Positions 1-13,500 of a DNA stretch of 64,000 bases are shown here, in pieces. The stretch's first letter is position 1. Every line of letters begins with the position of its first letter. This DNA comes from Sclerodactyla briareus (Eukaryota; Echinodermata; Holothuroidea; Dendrochirotida; Sclerodactylidae): NCBI GenBank assembly GCA_026419785.1, contig JAODTK010004265.1, positions 1-64,000 of the forward strand. The letters are read 5' to 3'. The position numbers and the translations under genes were made by a program. The notes under the pieces were generated by a model. It saw only the letters and a list, made by a program, of their open reading frames with translations. It was not told the origin of the DNA and made no database searches.

Positions 1-279
1 AATTTCCGGCTGCGTCTGCGGAGACGGCTGGCACACGGTAAAAAAAACCATAAATACCCCGACACTTATCATGTTGCGGGGATATATCATACCCTTGGGC
101 TGACATTTTGTTCAACTGTAGGCCCCTAGATCTAAACGATACCTGACTCAAGATCGCGAGTTGCAAAAAAAAAAAAAAATCTTAGGGGGATACAGCTAGA
201 ATAACTAGACATGTGCAGGCGGGTAAACGCCAACGTGTGGATCCCCACAGAAACAGCCATTGTGGACTCGTTTAGGAAA

Positions 280-640
280 TCATATTTGACCTCCAGTGAC
301 TTTGAAAAAATCTACCTGTTGTGAGGACCAACTGTAGTCCCACATTCCCCAAGTTTCGTTTGAATGAGTGAATGAGACAAGTTAGAAAAATCGCATGATT
401 TATGCAAACTTGACCTCCTGTGACCTGGAATGTTGTTCAGGACTAACCCAGTCCACATCTACCGAGTTTGTCTTTAAAATTTACAGTTAGAAAAATCGCG
501 AAAAAAACACAAATTTGTGACTTTGGTACCCCTTGAATCATCCTCAGTTAGCCGGACCCACCCAACTTTTGTCCCCATCATCAAGTTCTGTGTGAATCGG
601 ATAATCTCAGTATTTTTTGTGTGAAACCTGCACAAATAGA
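280..640 (-). repeat. Reverse copy of ~120-bp-period dispersed repeat
   Basis: Three successive blocks start with 'gacctcc' or a close variant (about 289, 412 and 510), each followed by stretches such as 'atgcaaacttgacctcc' and 'aagttagaaaaatcgc'. On the minus strand this reads as the GGAGGTCA / TTTGCATAA / AAACTTGG repeat that occurs in plus orientation near 8.8-9.5, 15.8, 23.5, 43.3 and 57.2 kb. It is non-coding and old, judging by divergence. No terminal structure is visible here, so it is probably a fragment. Confidence 0.6.
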
Positions 641-3122
641 GGGCAGCAGACATGCAGGGATCTCACTTTCGAACTCCTCTCCTCCGAATTTCACTAGGGC
701 GGACATGTGTAGTCTCCAGTTCGGATCAATCAGATAAGGGCAAACCATAGGTCCTATAACATTGTTCTGCTTTCACCCCCTCCCCCCCTTCCACCCCGCA
801 CTGCATACCATACTGCTGCAAAACCACAGGGGAATATATTTGAAATTGTGTCTCGTTCGTATAGTTTAAAGTTCAGCCATGGCGAAAACGCGGACACTTT
901 TGCAGGAATGGTATATGGAAAATTGCATTGCAATCGGTATCATTTTGTCAGTGTTTGCTATGGCTCAATCTTTCGCTGAAATCCTACCTGATAACTCAAT
1001 CCTTGGTATATGGCCCAAAAACTACTAACGAACCTTGCTGCAATCTCAGAAGGTTAGCGTGCATAATATAATTACAGGTAACAATCAAGGCTCCCTTGCG
1101 CGCGAACTGACTTCACAGTTGGGCCATTTTAGTACATGTTAAATCGCTCATCAAAATGAGCGCCGTTCTCACAATTGAAAAAAGTGTTCACGTGAGCTTT
1201 CGAAACGAGAACTCAAACTGGCGAGTTATATCGATCTTGACTGTCAGAATGGGGAGAGATAGGGATGGAAGTCGAGGTACGAACGGAGGGGGTAGGGGGT
1301 CGGGGCCCGCACAATGAAGGCGTGATTACTGTAGCAGGTTTCGGGGGTTAGAAAAAATATAACCCTAAATGGAATGGTCCCGTCTATGCCTATATCATCA
1401 CTCACTGCCCCAAGTAGTAGCTCAAGTACATTTGGGACAGAATCATAAGATCCAAGGTGCAATTGAAGACAGAAATTCAGCCGTTACAGGCTGTCTTGGT
1501 CCAATTCTCTCAGGACTACTCCCCCTCCCCCTCCCTATGATGATAAAAATGAAAATATGTCGATGATCTATCCAATTAAATTAGACAGGAAGTTGAGGGA
1601 TATTGATAGACCTGTTCCATAAAACAAGGGTAGCTCTCCTGGTTAATTTTGAGAGAGTAGGTCCGCACAGGAAAGGCCACAAAAAAAATAACACCCGTAC
1701 CTACACTCGGGAAACCACTCGGGGGTATTGGGGAAATTTGGAGAGTGGCACTGTGCGGTCAATCCAACTTCTTCCTTCTTTCTAGAGGAAAGTTTTGAAT
1801 GTGGACCAGGGTTAAGGGGAGGGGAGGGGGTGCCGATACAGGTAGTGGATCTCATATAGACATGGCTTACCAACAAGCCATCAATATCCAATACATGAGA
1901 ATTTACCATTTCGAAGCAGATCAAAACGATTTTACTACTTCAAATGTTAATTTTGTCGAAATGATGAACGTTATTTGGTATAAGCAGCTTAATAGATATT
2001 CATATATTTGCATTGACCAATACCTAAACCCACAGTAGCCCGGCACCAAAGACACCCTCAACAAGAGGCTGTTTCCACCCGTCTACAGAGGACATAACTG
2101 GAGATAGCGTGTTGTAGTGAAACAAAGATAGTACTTTTGTGGTCGTCAGTCGTCACAAAGAACTGAACCAAAGGTCACAAGGTCATCAGGTCAAAAATCA
2201 AATGAGGTCGAAAGGTAGTCAGCATCTTTGTTTGCATCGACCATAAACAAAATCTCCATTCCCGTATCAGTCATGGCACAGGCGCAAGTGGGGGGGGGAG
2301 AGGGATTCAAGTCATACAGTAATTTTCGTGGCAATATTGGATCATTAGGATTGAGAAACCGTGCAACTCAAATATGGAACTTTCTATATATACCAGATTG
2401 TCTGAAGGACTGCCCTTTTATTTGCTGTTTCCAAAAAGATGAAGAAAAAAAGTATAATAGCACTTACTATTCACTCATACAAACATTACCTGTGAGAACT
2501 CTTTTTTCTGTAAATTGATAAAGAATAATGCATGTATGTTGTCCTGTGCATCTTTGGGTACTGGGTTGATACGGTACATCGATGTTGCTATTTATTGTTT
2601 GACAAGTGTTTATTACCTCCTTATACAAGCTCATTGGCTTCTTAGTGATAAGAAAGAAATTGTTTTTTTTTTTTTGGGGGGGGGGGGGGTTGAGGTCGAA
2701 TCCAAGGGAAGTGTTGCCTCAGTGTGCACGCATTGATGGCCCTCACCCTCTACTGGCAAATAAGTACAAGCACCCCCCGTGGGTACGCCACTTTCCTAGT
2801 GCATGTGTAGTGTACACAATCACATAGTTGTTTCGTTGCTTTGTATTTAGTTTTTTCTCCTCGACAATTCATGTACCGGTATACGCTTTGCGATGTGAAA
2901 CAATTGGACAAATGAATAAAAATGAAATCATGGCAAAAAAATCATGGACTTTTTCAATGGATTGGTCCATTGTGACAAGTTGGAATAATAGCTCTGAATT
3001 CGGGAGGACGATGTACCCTTCAATTGGAAGGATAAGCATCAATGTGGATGACTTTGCTGAATCATAGGAGAGACAGAGAGTCGGACTAGAGCTAGACATT
3101 CACTGAAAATAAGACCATCACA
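641..3122. other. 5' flanking DNA with no recognised gene
   Basis: No exon with recognisable protein similarity was found on either strand; the short open frames here are unsupported. A T-run followed directly by a G-run (about 2664-2690) and a CCCC-rich stretch near 775-800 are low-complexity tracts where consensus quality is doubtful. Any promoter of the downstream gene would lie at the right edge of this block or nearer to 4550; no TATA or initiator element could be assigned. Confidence 0.4.
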
Positions 3123-3266
3123 ATGCATTTGGAAGTAAGACGGAACTCATATTTCCGTAGGATATGGAAAACTTGGAATAAATTGCCACAGGAAGCAGTC
3201 ACAGCCCAAACCCTAAATATTTTCAAGAACAGAATAGCTGAGTGCGGGATCTTCAAGGGTCATTAG
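3123..3266 (+). mobile_element. Non-LTR retrotransposon (LINE) RT C-terminal tail, fragment
   Basis: A 47-codon frame ending in TAG reads MHLEVRRNSYFRRI followed by WKTWNKLPQEAVTAQTLN and FKNRIAEC. The arrangement W-x-x-LP-x-x-x-V-x-A-x-x-x-x-x-FK-x-x is the well-known C-terminal tail after the reverse transcriptase of many LINEs (Jockey/CR1/L2-like) and is also common in unannotated metazoan LINE copies. Only this last piece is present; no upstream YADD-box RT frame is visible, so it is a 5'-truncated dead copy. It sits about 1.3 kb upstream of the INTS1 start codon. The clade cannot be assigned. Confidence 0.7.
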
Positions 3267-3592
3267 ACCTCTTATTCCCTATTCCCTAAGAGCCATTCTC
3301 TCAGAAGACTCTTTGAAGCCAGGCGAGAGGATGGCCATCAAGGTAAATCCAGGTGAATACTCCCCCCGGCATCATCGGGCACTTCCTCGTGTCACCCCTG
3401 GGTAGAACTGGATGGTTTACCCTTAGGGCGGCTGTACGCCCCACTTTTTGTAGCCATCGGTATTCCCAACAAAATAGTAGTCCTACTTTGCTATGGGTTT
3501 GGGCGATACCATTCTTAATTGTTGCGAAAGGCACGAACAAGCTGCCCAGAATACTGAACACACAAGCGTCACCCCCCACTCTCTACCCCAAC

Positions 3593-3744
3593 CAGTGTTG
3601 TCGTCGAGGCCGGCCTCGAGGGGCCGATTTTGCCTGCCTCGTCCCCGGCCTCGTTTTTTTCCGAGGCCATTATACCTACAGTGTACAAGGTGAAAAGCTG
3701 AGCCCGGCCTCAGTCGGCCTCGGAGGCCGGCCTCGACACATCCG
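3593..3744. mobile_element. GC-rich hAT-like MITE
   Basis: A 152-bp island starts CAGTGTTGTCGTCGAGGCCG and consists of GGCCTCG/CGAGGCC motifs in both orientations. Its left end matches the reverse-complemented right end of the element at 25357-27421 at about 17 of 20 positions. The right end, GGCCTCGACACATCCG, looks like a damaged inverted copy. Flanking octamers ACCCCAAC (left) and ACCCCCAA (right) could be an 8-bp target duplication. CAGTG/CAGGG ends, an 8-bp duplication and subterminal repeats point to hAT. The island generates spurious open frames on both strands. Confidence 0.6.
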
Positions 3745-4550
3745 ACCCCCAAATCCCCAAGAGTGTCTAGCGCTGGTGAACTAACCATTTGAGCAACAAT
3801 ACTAGGAGCAGTAGCCTTGCAATCGCTTCAAGGAAAACCCCCTCTGCACGCCTGCGGCCCTGCGCACCGACTCCATGGTCAACATATCCCGGGCGCATGG
3901 GGTTCACAACACAGCAGTTTCTAATTCCGTGGTCCCAAACAACAGGCAGAACACCCAAGCAGGGGTCCTAGTCCTTCGAACTACCTGTCAAGCACGGTCG
4001 ACGGACTGGCCACCAGCTCCGCCAGATTTCGGTCGGTTTGGTGATTCAACGGGATCGCCATCCATGGGGTGATGGGGGGAGAGGATGAAGGCTCCCGGAT
4101 GCACTATGTGAAAATTAGTGGGAGAGATTCCGAAAGTGGAGGGCCTTTCTGGCGTTCAATGGTTCACAGTAAAACAGCATGCTGTTGTTTTTTCTAGCTG
4201 AAACAAATGCCCAATCCTTACTGAGGCTGCTCAATGATGCTTCCAAAAAAGGTATTGTTCCCAATGTGTCATGACTCCATTTCTTTCGATGTGAATGGAA
4301 TATATTTGCATTCTGTTGGAAGAGATATGAAAACGAATTTCAGACGATTCCTGCTGGAATGCGGAACGTTACTCGATTTCGTTTCATTCTAACAGAGAAA
4401 AAAAATATAGCTCCATGCAACCGACACAATTCCTCTCCAGCGCCGAGCTATTTTTCCGCGAAGAAACCAGCGTCGTTGAAAAGCAAGGGTGTTGGGTATT
4501 GTTTCCGATGTAATGGACTGGACCTATTCCCATTCATAGTAAACAACAGA
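3745..4550 (+). other. INTS1: Upstream / 5' UTR region of INTS1
   Basis: The reading frame of the start codon at 4551 stays open upstream to another ATG at 4359. The downstream ATG is preferred because its residues align with the known N-terminus and because its context (A at -3, G at +4) is better. The transcription start and any untranslated exon cannot be placed from sequence alone. Confidence 0.3.
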
Positions 4551-4596
4551 ATGGACAGGAACAAACCTCCATCAAAGAGTGGCAGAAGGGCTCAGG
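4551..4596 (+). CDS. INTS1: INTS1 exon 1 (start codon exon)
   Basis: Reads MDRNKPPSKSGRRAQ and ends at a donor GTAATG. This resembles the basic, Pro/Ser-containing N-terminus of vertebrate INTS1, which also starts M-[ND]-R-x-KP. The ATG has A at -3 and G at +4. With the bases as given the exon leaves one extra G, so the next exon would be entered in the wrong frame; one fewer G in the GGG before TAATG would give a textbook CAG|GTAATG donor and phase 0. Short length makes this less certain than the internal exons. Confidence 0.65.
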
Positions 4597-7500
4597 GTAA
4601 TGAACATGACCGATTTTCACCATCTCCGTACTGTAGTGTACTTTAACTTAGTGTAACTTAGGGGCTATTCCTAGGAGGCTAAGGCTCGCCTAACAAGGCC
4701 CAATATGCACGTAGAAAGTTGTACACCGAGGGATCTAGTGGCCCCACACGATCTTTCCCATTACGTGATGAAATTTTTAAGCACAAAATATTACAGTATA
4801 TTCAAAATATCCTACACATATTGTAGGCCTAGTAGTAGTAGTACTTAGCCCTTACCAGTCAGGCAAATTAAAATAATTTCATGTTTAGCTTCCACGCTCG
4901 CTCCTTTTTAGGAGGATTCTGAAAAGTTCTTTTTTTTTTTACTTCATTCAGCCATAACTTTTTTTAAAGAATATTTTGAAACTGGAATCAGTTTGCTCTT
5001 GACAAAGTTTGCTTTAATGGAAGCATTAGCATATTTTAGGTTAGTAGGCCCTGTACTGTAGAACCATAAAATAAAAAGGAATAAAGAAGGCCGCCTCCTC
5101 TGAGAAAGTCAAGTGACACAACCTGCTTCAACCCTTCTTTTTCCTCTTTTCACACTTGTCTAAGTCTGGTATATCTCATGTTGCATTTTACCATGGCTCA
5201 ATGTCTACATTGCCAACTCTAATGGCCTGTATCCTAGCTGCCAGCCCTGTTGTTGGGGTGCCAATGAATGGAAATTCGGTTTTGCAAAATCGTTAATCAA
5301 GGTTTGTAAACTATTATCCCAGCTCTGACATCTCAAATGAGTGACTGCATAACACTGACTGCTTGCTCCAAGGAGGAAGAACCAGCAGTGAAAGAGAGAT
5401 AGACCAAGACTAAGTCACAATTAGGAATACACTACCCAGTGCTGTGCATTGAATCTAATTGCATCAATAAACTTGGAATGCCCTACTGAAATACTATTCT
5501 AATTAGTAATTCTTCAAACGTTTGCCGAAGAACACTTGGCGACAGCTGCTCTTACAATTGAGGGGGTGGACATTGGCCATACGCCAAGTACTTTACTTTC
5601 GAGTTCTACCATTGCCAGATAAATACAACAAGCTGGTTCTGTTCTGTATTTTTAATTATGTAACACTATCTGAGCGGAGCCACTGACGATAAAGATATTT
5701 TGGAGCCAGATTGACCCCCACCACAGTGGCAGTGTGAGATCGAGCATGGCCAGCACAACAACATGCCTCTGGTCGAAACAGGTGCCTTGTCAAAACAACG
5801 CCTCTATTAGTACCGGGGAAAGGTTTGCCTAAGTCAGACCAGCTTTAAGAACACCGCCTGTTGGGGGGAACACCTTGGCCTCATGACCTTCTGAGCCACA
5901 CCCCCAACAGGCATCCGGCTGCCAGGTTATGTGACATGGGATTTGTGACTCAATATGGAAACTAATGAAGGAATGACAGACTTTAAATCAACTTTGACAT
6001 GCCTTGTGCCCCTGTTGTGAACCCTGGCATTACCCTAAACCCTGGCAAAACCTACAACCTTCCCATAGCGCTCCAATGTCCGAACAACTACAGACTCATC
6101 TACCTCCAGTGGCAGATGCAACACCACCACCCAGGTAGTACCATCATAACAGCCTGCAGGATGTGCCCAGAGAATTCTGAGTACCGGGTGAAACCTGGTC
6201 ACAAACGGCAGTGGGGAACTCAAAACGACAGCATTGTATGTAATTTATTAGAAAACAGGGAGATAGTGCCGGGTAAATTTGGTTAATTTGTCATGAGTGC
6301 CCGGTAAAATGCCCGAGTGACGGGCATTACCACCTGGTGCCACCGGGTGTGGGCACATCCCTGTGCCTGACAGTATGGTCACCTACAGTTCTTAAGGCTT
6401 GCCCACCCCGATTGCAGGCAGCACCAGAGGTGAACCTCAAATCGAAGGCATCAAAGCCCCAGAGGGAATGTAACCCATCAATCTTGAAAACCACGGGGCT
6501 TAGATTCATTCTAAACTGAAAGAACTTGAGGGGATCCTACAAGCAAATTCAAGTAAAAACGTTGTCTGATACCCTAGGTGACAAAATCGGTGTGAAAAAC
6601 CTCAAACTCCTTACAGCCAAAATGGGGCACTTACGAATGTGGAGTCCGGCAATATAGGACTGCCGAGCTGGCAACCTCTGGGCTAAAAGATTATGCCAAA
6701 TTGGAGGCACAATAAGCTAGGAAACTGCTGTGAAGTTATAAAAGGAACATCGCTAATAGATTACCTTAACAAGGGGGGTTCTCGTAAACCTCACCCGGGA
6801 CCTTGATGCCAATCTACAAAACAGCAATCACCTGCCCCCAGGACTACCTGTACCTAAGAGTCCCGGAAAAAGCTGAGCCTAACTATTCCGCTGTCGCAGC
6901 GAACTGCCGCCATGGTGGCATGGCAGTCAGTTTGAATGTAGCAAAGCCACACCCCTAAAAGCATGACACCCCCAAGAAAGGATAATGAATACAAGTAATA
7001 ATAAAATAAAAATAAAAAAAAAGCCTACCAGCATATGCCCAATGACTATACGAAAATCACACCTGGAAGCGTGGCCCAGTTTGCAACACAGACCCACACA
7101 GGGGCAATGCTCTGGCCAGGCCTAGCTAGGCCGGCAGAACCAACTAGCCTATACACAAGGCTACGCCTAACATTGTACAGCTGGCTATAGAGTATAGACT
7201 CTGCTGCACAGTGGCAGCAACACATGGTAAAGGACCAAAGGAAAAGAAAACTATGTGACGAGTAGACGTCCGTCCTCAACGACGAACTGAATCAATCAAA
7301 TCAATCAATCAAATCTATAACTTGTCGCAGACCCTTTTTGTCTCACCTGAAAAAAGTTCAGGGAGAGACTTAGCGATCACTTTGTCGTGTTTGTGTGTAA
7401 TATGTGTGTGCGTATGTCAGTGCTGGAGGACTCGAGCGTGACTCAAGCTATTTTCAAGGACTGGACTCGGTCTCAAAGTTCAATGACTCGGACTCGGCTC

Positions 7501-10500
7501 AAAGGACTCGGTCTGAGTCCTGGTCCGAGTCCTCTATTTTTTCAAATACAGAACTTGATTTTACGATCGTACAAGACAATCAAGATAATACGCACAATGC
7601 TCTGCCAAAAAGTAGCCTAAACTTTTCCCACATACTTCCGACAGTCCAAGGTCTAAATCAGGAGGGAAACCACATCAGTCTCACATGCTCGCATATTTTA
7701 CGGACACATAGAATAATTATGAGATAACCCAGATACATACGACTGCGAGCGAAAAACTATAGCCCACATTGTGCCAAAAAGTTGATACCTAACACAAACA
7801 TTGACACAACCTAGGAATACTCAAAACTTGTTGAATTACGATCTGTCTGGAGATTTATAGCCTAGCTTTCATTGCAAATGTGCCAGGTATGGATAGGAGA
7901 CTTTCTTAAACATGTGCCTTTCATGATTTGATATCGTAACTGGCAGTGGACACTCCACTTTTCCATGTACATGGTAAATCAATGTGAATAGATCATGGGG
8001 GGAAATATACCGGCAGTGGTGTAAATCTCTGTGATTTATTGAGGTACAATCGCTGTTTTCCCCTGCTAACATTTGCAGTAACACTTTCGATGTTACTTGA
8101 TCGATATGCGTCAACTCGTTTTATTCATGTGGCATACATAATGAATAGTGAAATAGAAGTCTGAATCTGATATTTGGCACCAGCTGTCATGAGGTATGAC
8201 CAGCCCAATCTTCTATTTAAAGTTCTTTTTTTATGTCAGAACATTGTTAATCAGTAGCTGCTACATTCAAAACATGCCTTGGTAACAAGCAATACACTGA
8301 GCGGATGTTAAGTAATGCCTTAGTTTGTGAAATAGTACAGGTCAAATTGCATAAGGACTCCAGGACTCGGACTCGGCCACTGTGACTCTGACTCGGAAGC
8401 CGATGACTCTGACTCGAACTCTGACTCGGATACTGAGGGAATCGGACTCGCATTGAGAGGACTCGACTCCAGCACTGGTGTACGTTTGTGTGTGTACGCA
8501 CATGTTATGTATGTGTATTCCACTTTCCTCTTTAGCAGGATTTCTCTGAAACGGTATGACGGATTTCTATGAATTCTGTATGTAGTATTGGGGTTGGGTG
8601 AAAATGATCTGATCAGATTTTGGGCACAAAGATCGCTAAATGAGTAGGGTAATTAGCCTATTTTATATATTTTTTAGGCTCGTTCAAGATTACAGATGAA
8701 TGGTTAGGGCTATGGTGAGGTGGTCGGCAACATAGGTGGCCGGATATAAGTAGAGAACTCTAATTAGATTTTCAACATAAAATATCCCGATTAAGTTGTC
8801 TAATCTGCATAATTTCTGCAAAATTTCAAAGTTTGTCAGATTTCCACGAAACCTGATGAATATGGTTTACCCTCAGTCCCAAAACTCTTAGCAAAGATTC
8901 AGGGTCACTGGAGGTCATCAATGTTCTAATCTGCATAATTTTAACAAAATCTCAAAGTTGGTTGGGTTTAATGAAACCTGGTGGGTTGTTGACCTTTGGT
9001 TCTGAATTATTTTATCATGGATTCAGGGTCACTGGAGGTCATTCAATGTGTCTAATTTGCATAATTTAAGCATTAATTTATGCATAATTTCAAAGTTTGT
9101 TGGATTTAGGGAAACTTGGGTGGGTATGGCATATCTTTACTCTCCAACATTTTTAACATGACTGGAGGTCATTCAGTGTGTCTATTTTGCATAGTTTTTC
9201 CAAATTTCAAAGTTTGTTTGATTTCATGAAGCTTGATGGGTATGGTCTACCTTATTCCCAATTTTTTTTTTTAACATTGACTCGAGTCACTGGGAGTTAT
9301 TGAATGTGTATAATTTGTTTCATTCAGGTAAATGCTCAAGTTTGTTGGATTTCCACAAAATGTATTAAGTGTGTTCCACCATTAGTCCTGAGATATTTAA
9401 AATGAGAAATGGGTCAATGAAAGTTGAGTATTGTGTCTAATTTAGGCAATTTCAGTCACATTTCCACAAAACACATACACCTTTGGTAGACATGGTCAAC
9501 ACTCAATAATCAGTACTTTGAATTTGAAATTGTCCACTGATTAGTAGCTGTTTCTGTTAAATGCTAGTACCCAAATCTGAAAGCAGCACATGGAATGACC
9601 TATAATTGTTTGCATAGTGATTGATAGAAGGACCACTGATCGCGCAACCAGGCGAGACCCTGGTGGGCGATCACCTTGTTCTGAGAGCAGGTGAACTTCT
9701 TTCCCCCGATTAATTTCCTGGTAGGTTGCGGAAGCAGAGGTAAAGAGAAACCTATGGTATGCCTCATCAAGACATCACTTGGTCTAAATTTTGCTTTCTG
9801 GTTCTGTCCTACAGGCCATGCCACCTGGGGAGATGATTGCCCTGGGGTCGAGGCGACGTCCAGACGGAGAAGGTTCTCGTTCAGCAACCCTCCCGTATCC
9901 ATGTCAGAGAGGAAGCGGGAGGCACCAGAGAGGTTGCAGAGCAGCAGCAGTATATCCATGCCAAAGAAAGAAGCCCAAAATAGGGAGTCCCACCCCTCTG
10001 GGGAAGTCCGGTTTAGACTACTCCAAGAGCAGCAGGGGGGCGCAGCTCTAAGCTATGGATCCAAGTCAACCTCAAAAAGTTTTGATGGTAAGCATCGCAG
10101 TGTACTGATCATATATTTTTTTTCCCCCGGAATCAGGTTACTCATGTAGAAACCCCATCTGTTTAACAATGGATGGACACTGGTGATACCGCTCCTCTTC
10201 CCAACATGTCTCCAATGAAGACTGACAAGCAGACACATGTGCATCATGCATTAAAAATTCTGCTCCCAAGACTGCCTTTTAGCATTCCCACTGATGATTG
10301 CTAGTCTTTGGATCAGTCTTGCAGCACTTGAAGGGTCGATCACGCTGCAATGTTATCGTGTCGTGCTATGATCCTATGATTGGGGGTGTTCAGGGATTTT
10401 GGGCCCAGGGCCCATTATATGAAATACTGCAGAGTCTTGTATCTCCTACAAATTTTGTTTGCCCCTGTGCTGATGTTTGGTCAAGCAGATGGTCTAATAG

Positions 10501-13500
10501 CTGTACCTCCAAGGTGCCCAGGGGTTTAGGCCCAGGTCTCAGCATGGGCCTGGGGCTCATGTGGAATGTTTATTGACTGCTGAGACATCTTTGGCCATAT
10601 GAAGATCAAGGTCAAAGGTCATTGCAGGGGCACAGGTTGGCCATTGTTCTTGAACATTTAGTACAATAATTGTACATTAGTCTTGGTACATTTGTGCAGT
10701 TTGAGCACAGCACCATTGGTGACCAGATCATCATGGTTGAATGAGCGCAAGTCATATATACACTGCATTGTCGTAGCTCTGATTTAGATTCACTGACACA
10801 GGCCTGATCAAATTAGAGGACAGCAATGAATGCAATATATATTCTCGGAGGATTGGATGAATAGATTGAATATTGACACAAACTTTTTATCAAATGAATG
10901 ATCCGGTTTAACAAAGGTAAATCAAACTGTGAATTGATTTTCGTGAAGGGTGAGCACGTTTTCTGCAGAATCTGCAATTCGTCGAAATTCTGCAAGAACA
11001 CCGAAATTATGAGCATACGCATGACCAGTGGTTTTCCCCCCTCCTTCCGTGAACACGGATGCTCCCCGGCCCTATCCTAGACATGTCATGACAACAAACT
11101 AACCAGATTAACGACAATTTTCTTCCTTTTCAACATACACATATTGTTCATCATTACACATACTGTAGGCCATGGTATTTAAACATTCATCCAAGAATGT
11201 GTTGTGCATCATTCCAGGAACTGACTTCCGTATATTCCACAAAGACTTCTCCAGCCTTTGAAAGTTTTAAATTTTCCATTCACCCCAGTCCCCTCTAGAG
11301 ACTTGGTAGAGCGAGTCCTTGACGCTGATGCCAAGGAGGATGACAAGAAGATTGAGAGCCTCCTGTGTGGCGCCCTCAATGCTCTCAAGAACAGCCGTGC
11401 GAAGCCTGACCCTGCTCTCTACATCGGCCTTCATGTGCATGTTTCCTGGCCAAAACCAAACCAATGCTGTTTGAGGACCGGAAATGGGAGTTGAGGGATG
11501 ACGTTGGGAAATAGTGATAATACATGTTTTTAACATTAGTAAGTTGCCTCTTAGTGAGAAGGTACTTCATTAGAGCTGCTGTCTTTAAATACTTCACACA
11601 TGTTCAGAGAATTTCAAAGAAAGGCCTAGTGCACTGTGTAAGGGATTTGCCTTTAGGTCGCAGTGTTACCATCGGACTTATCTATTAGTACAACCATCAG
11701 TTGGTGTATAGCCTATGTACTTTTTTTTAGGGGGGGAGGGGGAGTGGACCAAGCATGCACTTTCAGAATTTTTGAAATTGCACTACCCAAACTCTCCCAT
11801 GAAACCATAGTGATAACTACTAGTGGGAGGGGAACCAGTCGCATTTGAGGATGAATGGGTTTTCTGTGCCAGGCTGCTTTGAAGACAACTTTTCCGTATC
11901 TTTTCCAAAATACTGGGGCCCTCAAATCTATGCCGAGGTCCATCAGTCCCTGACCCCTGGTATGGGGGAACATTCTCAAACCTCAATTCCCGTGTTAACC
12001 CCAGGAATGAGCAACTGGCAGCTGTTAGGTTCAAAGATTTATTTTGGATCAGGTCAAACTATGACTCTGAAAATGGAACCTGCTCCTATAGTTTCTCCTG
12101 TTTCGCATGAAGCATGGTTTGCAATCACCTTTTTAATAGCATTTCCACCCTTGTCTTTTGGTATAACTCTCTTTCCCCGATGCATCAAATTTGGAGGTTG
12201 GTGAGCAACAGCATTGCCAGACTTTTTTGGTTTTTGTGGGGTGGAGCTGCATTGGGTAACATAACTAGGACTTAATAACAGGGAGAAGGCACTCCAGGGA
12301 AGTTTGTGATTGCTGTCCTGGGGTCACGGGTGTCATCCTTCTAAAAATTGAAGGACAACAACAGGGTAAATCATGAAGAAGCTAATATAATAGCTGGAGA
12401 GAAACTGAATGCCGCAGTTCAAACCCAACCTTTTTGCGAGTAACGAGCCTTTGAAGTTTGTGCATGTGTATTGCACAAGATCGGAAATCATCCCATCATG
12501 CACTAATGAATGATGTCATATTTCCCTGCAAATGTTCTTTGTTTTCTATCAAAATTTACACAGTGATTTCATTTTGGAAAAAAACATTAAGCCTTGATAG
12601 GATGCTGTAAGGTACGGTAGGACCTGGTCACTTTGCTGAAAAGAAGTCAACAGACCCTCTGTTGAGTTATGAGACATCTGTAGGCTTTAATAAAAAAAGA
12701 GGTTATGTCGCAGGGGATGGGAAACTATATCTTCAGGTCAAAACCCCATTTCAATACAATTATTTCTGTTGGCCTCCAAAGTTTGGTCCATTATGCCGAG
12801 AAATCAGGGAGAATCCTTATTGCACGACATTACAGTTGAACAACTTGACGATCATTTTATGAGTCCATTGTTTTATTGTGTGGAATGAGGGACTAGATGC
12901 AATCTGGTGTACACTTCACTCTGGTTGAGAACCACTGGCTAAAAACAATGGATTGGGAAACCCATCGGTTGTCCCAAAGATGGAGAAGAGCCTAAAGCCA
13001 TCATCACTTTGTACACCAAGGGGTAAGAAACCTTACTTAAACCAATTCAAATATTTATACAACAGACCCGCTTCTGGTCATTTACAGGGTGTTTGCGGTC
13101 TCCTGCGGAGGGACGTGAGCATTGGCTTCAAGAGCAAGGGGAATCCCCTAGTGCCCATCCTAGCATGCAACATTCTCATGCATGCATTCCTCTATGAAGA
13201 CAACTGGCCAGAAATCTTTGTCAAGGTAAGAATTTGTCAGTGTGTGAGAAATTATAGCATTCAATAATTAATTATATGCAACACTTACCTATATTTCTGT
13301 TGTTCATGAAATATAACCATATCATTGGAATGCAATGGTATGTTAGTTAGGGTATCGCCTCACGAATTTGCCTATTCCCACTCTGATGACCTCCATCCTC
13401 ATTGGGAGTGAATATGATCTACATACACCAAATTCTGTTGAAACAATCGAATTGATGAAAGAAAGGGGAAATGCTTATCAAATTATTGGATCCTACTCAT

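Noticed and set aside
880-931. Upstream start codon (CCATGG context at 878) as an INTS1 first exon
   Set aside because: The short frame has no similarity to the INTS1 N-terminus and no donor site; the ATG at 4551 fits better.
3353-3784. Overlapping open frames of 143 and 101 codons on opposite strands
   Set aside because: Both are produced by the GC-rich palindromic GGCCTCG array of the MITE at 3593-3744, which lacks stop codons on either strand.
9691-9814. Upstream extension of exon 2 as coding (open frame from 9691)
   Set aside because: The stretch ends in a polypyrimidine tract and CTACAG acceptor, and its residues are not conserved; the exon starts at 9815.
11026-12936. Single hAT element from CAGTGGTTTTCCCC (11026) to GGTTGAGAACCACTG (12936)
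   Set aside because: The two ends agree only over CAGTGGTT, the flanking octamers do not match, and INTS1 exon 3 lies between them.
12953-13021. GNPSVVPKMEK… as an INTS1 exon (resembles the family's 'EPSVVPIEVLP')
   Set aside because: The corresponding family segment precedes exon 3, which is already at 11289; accepting this would put the exons out of order. It also overlaps the edge of a repeat.
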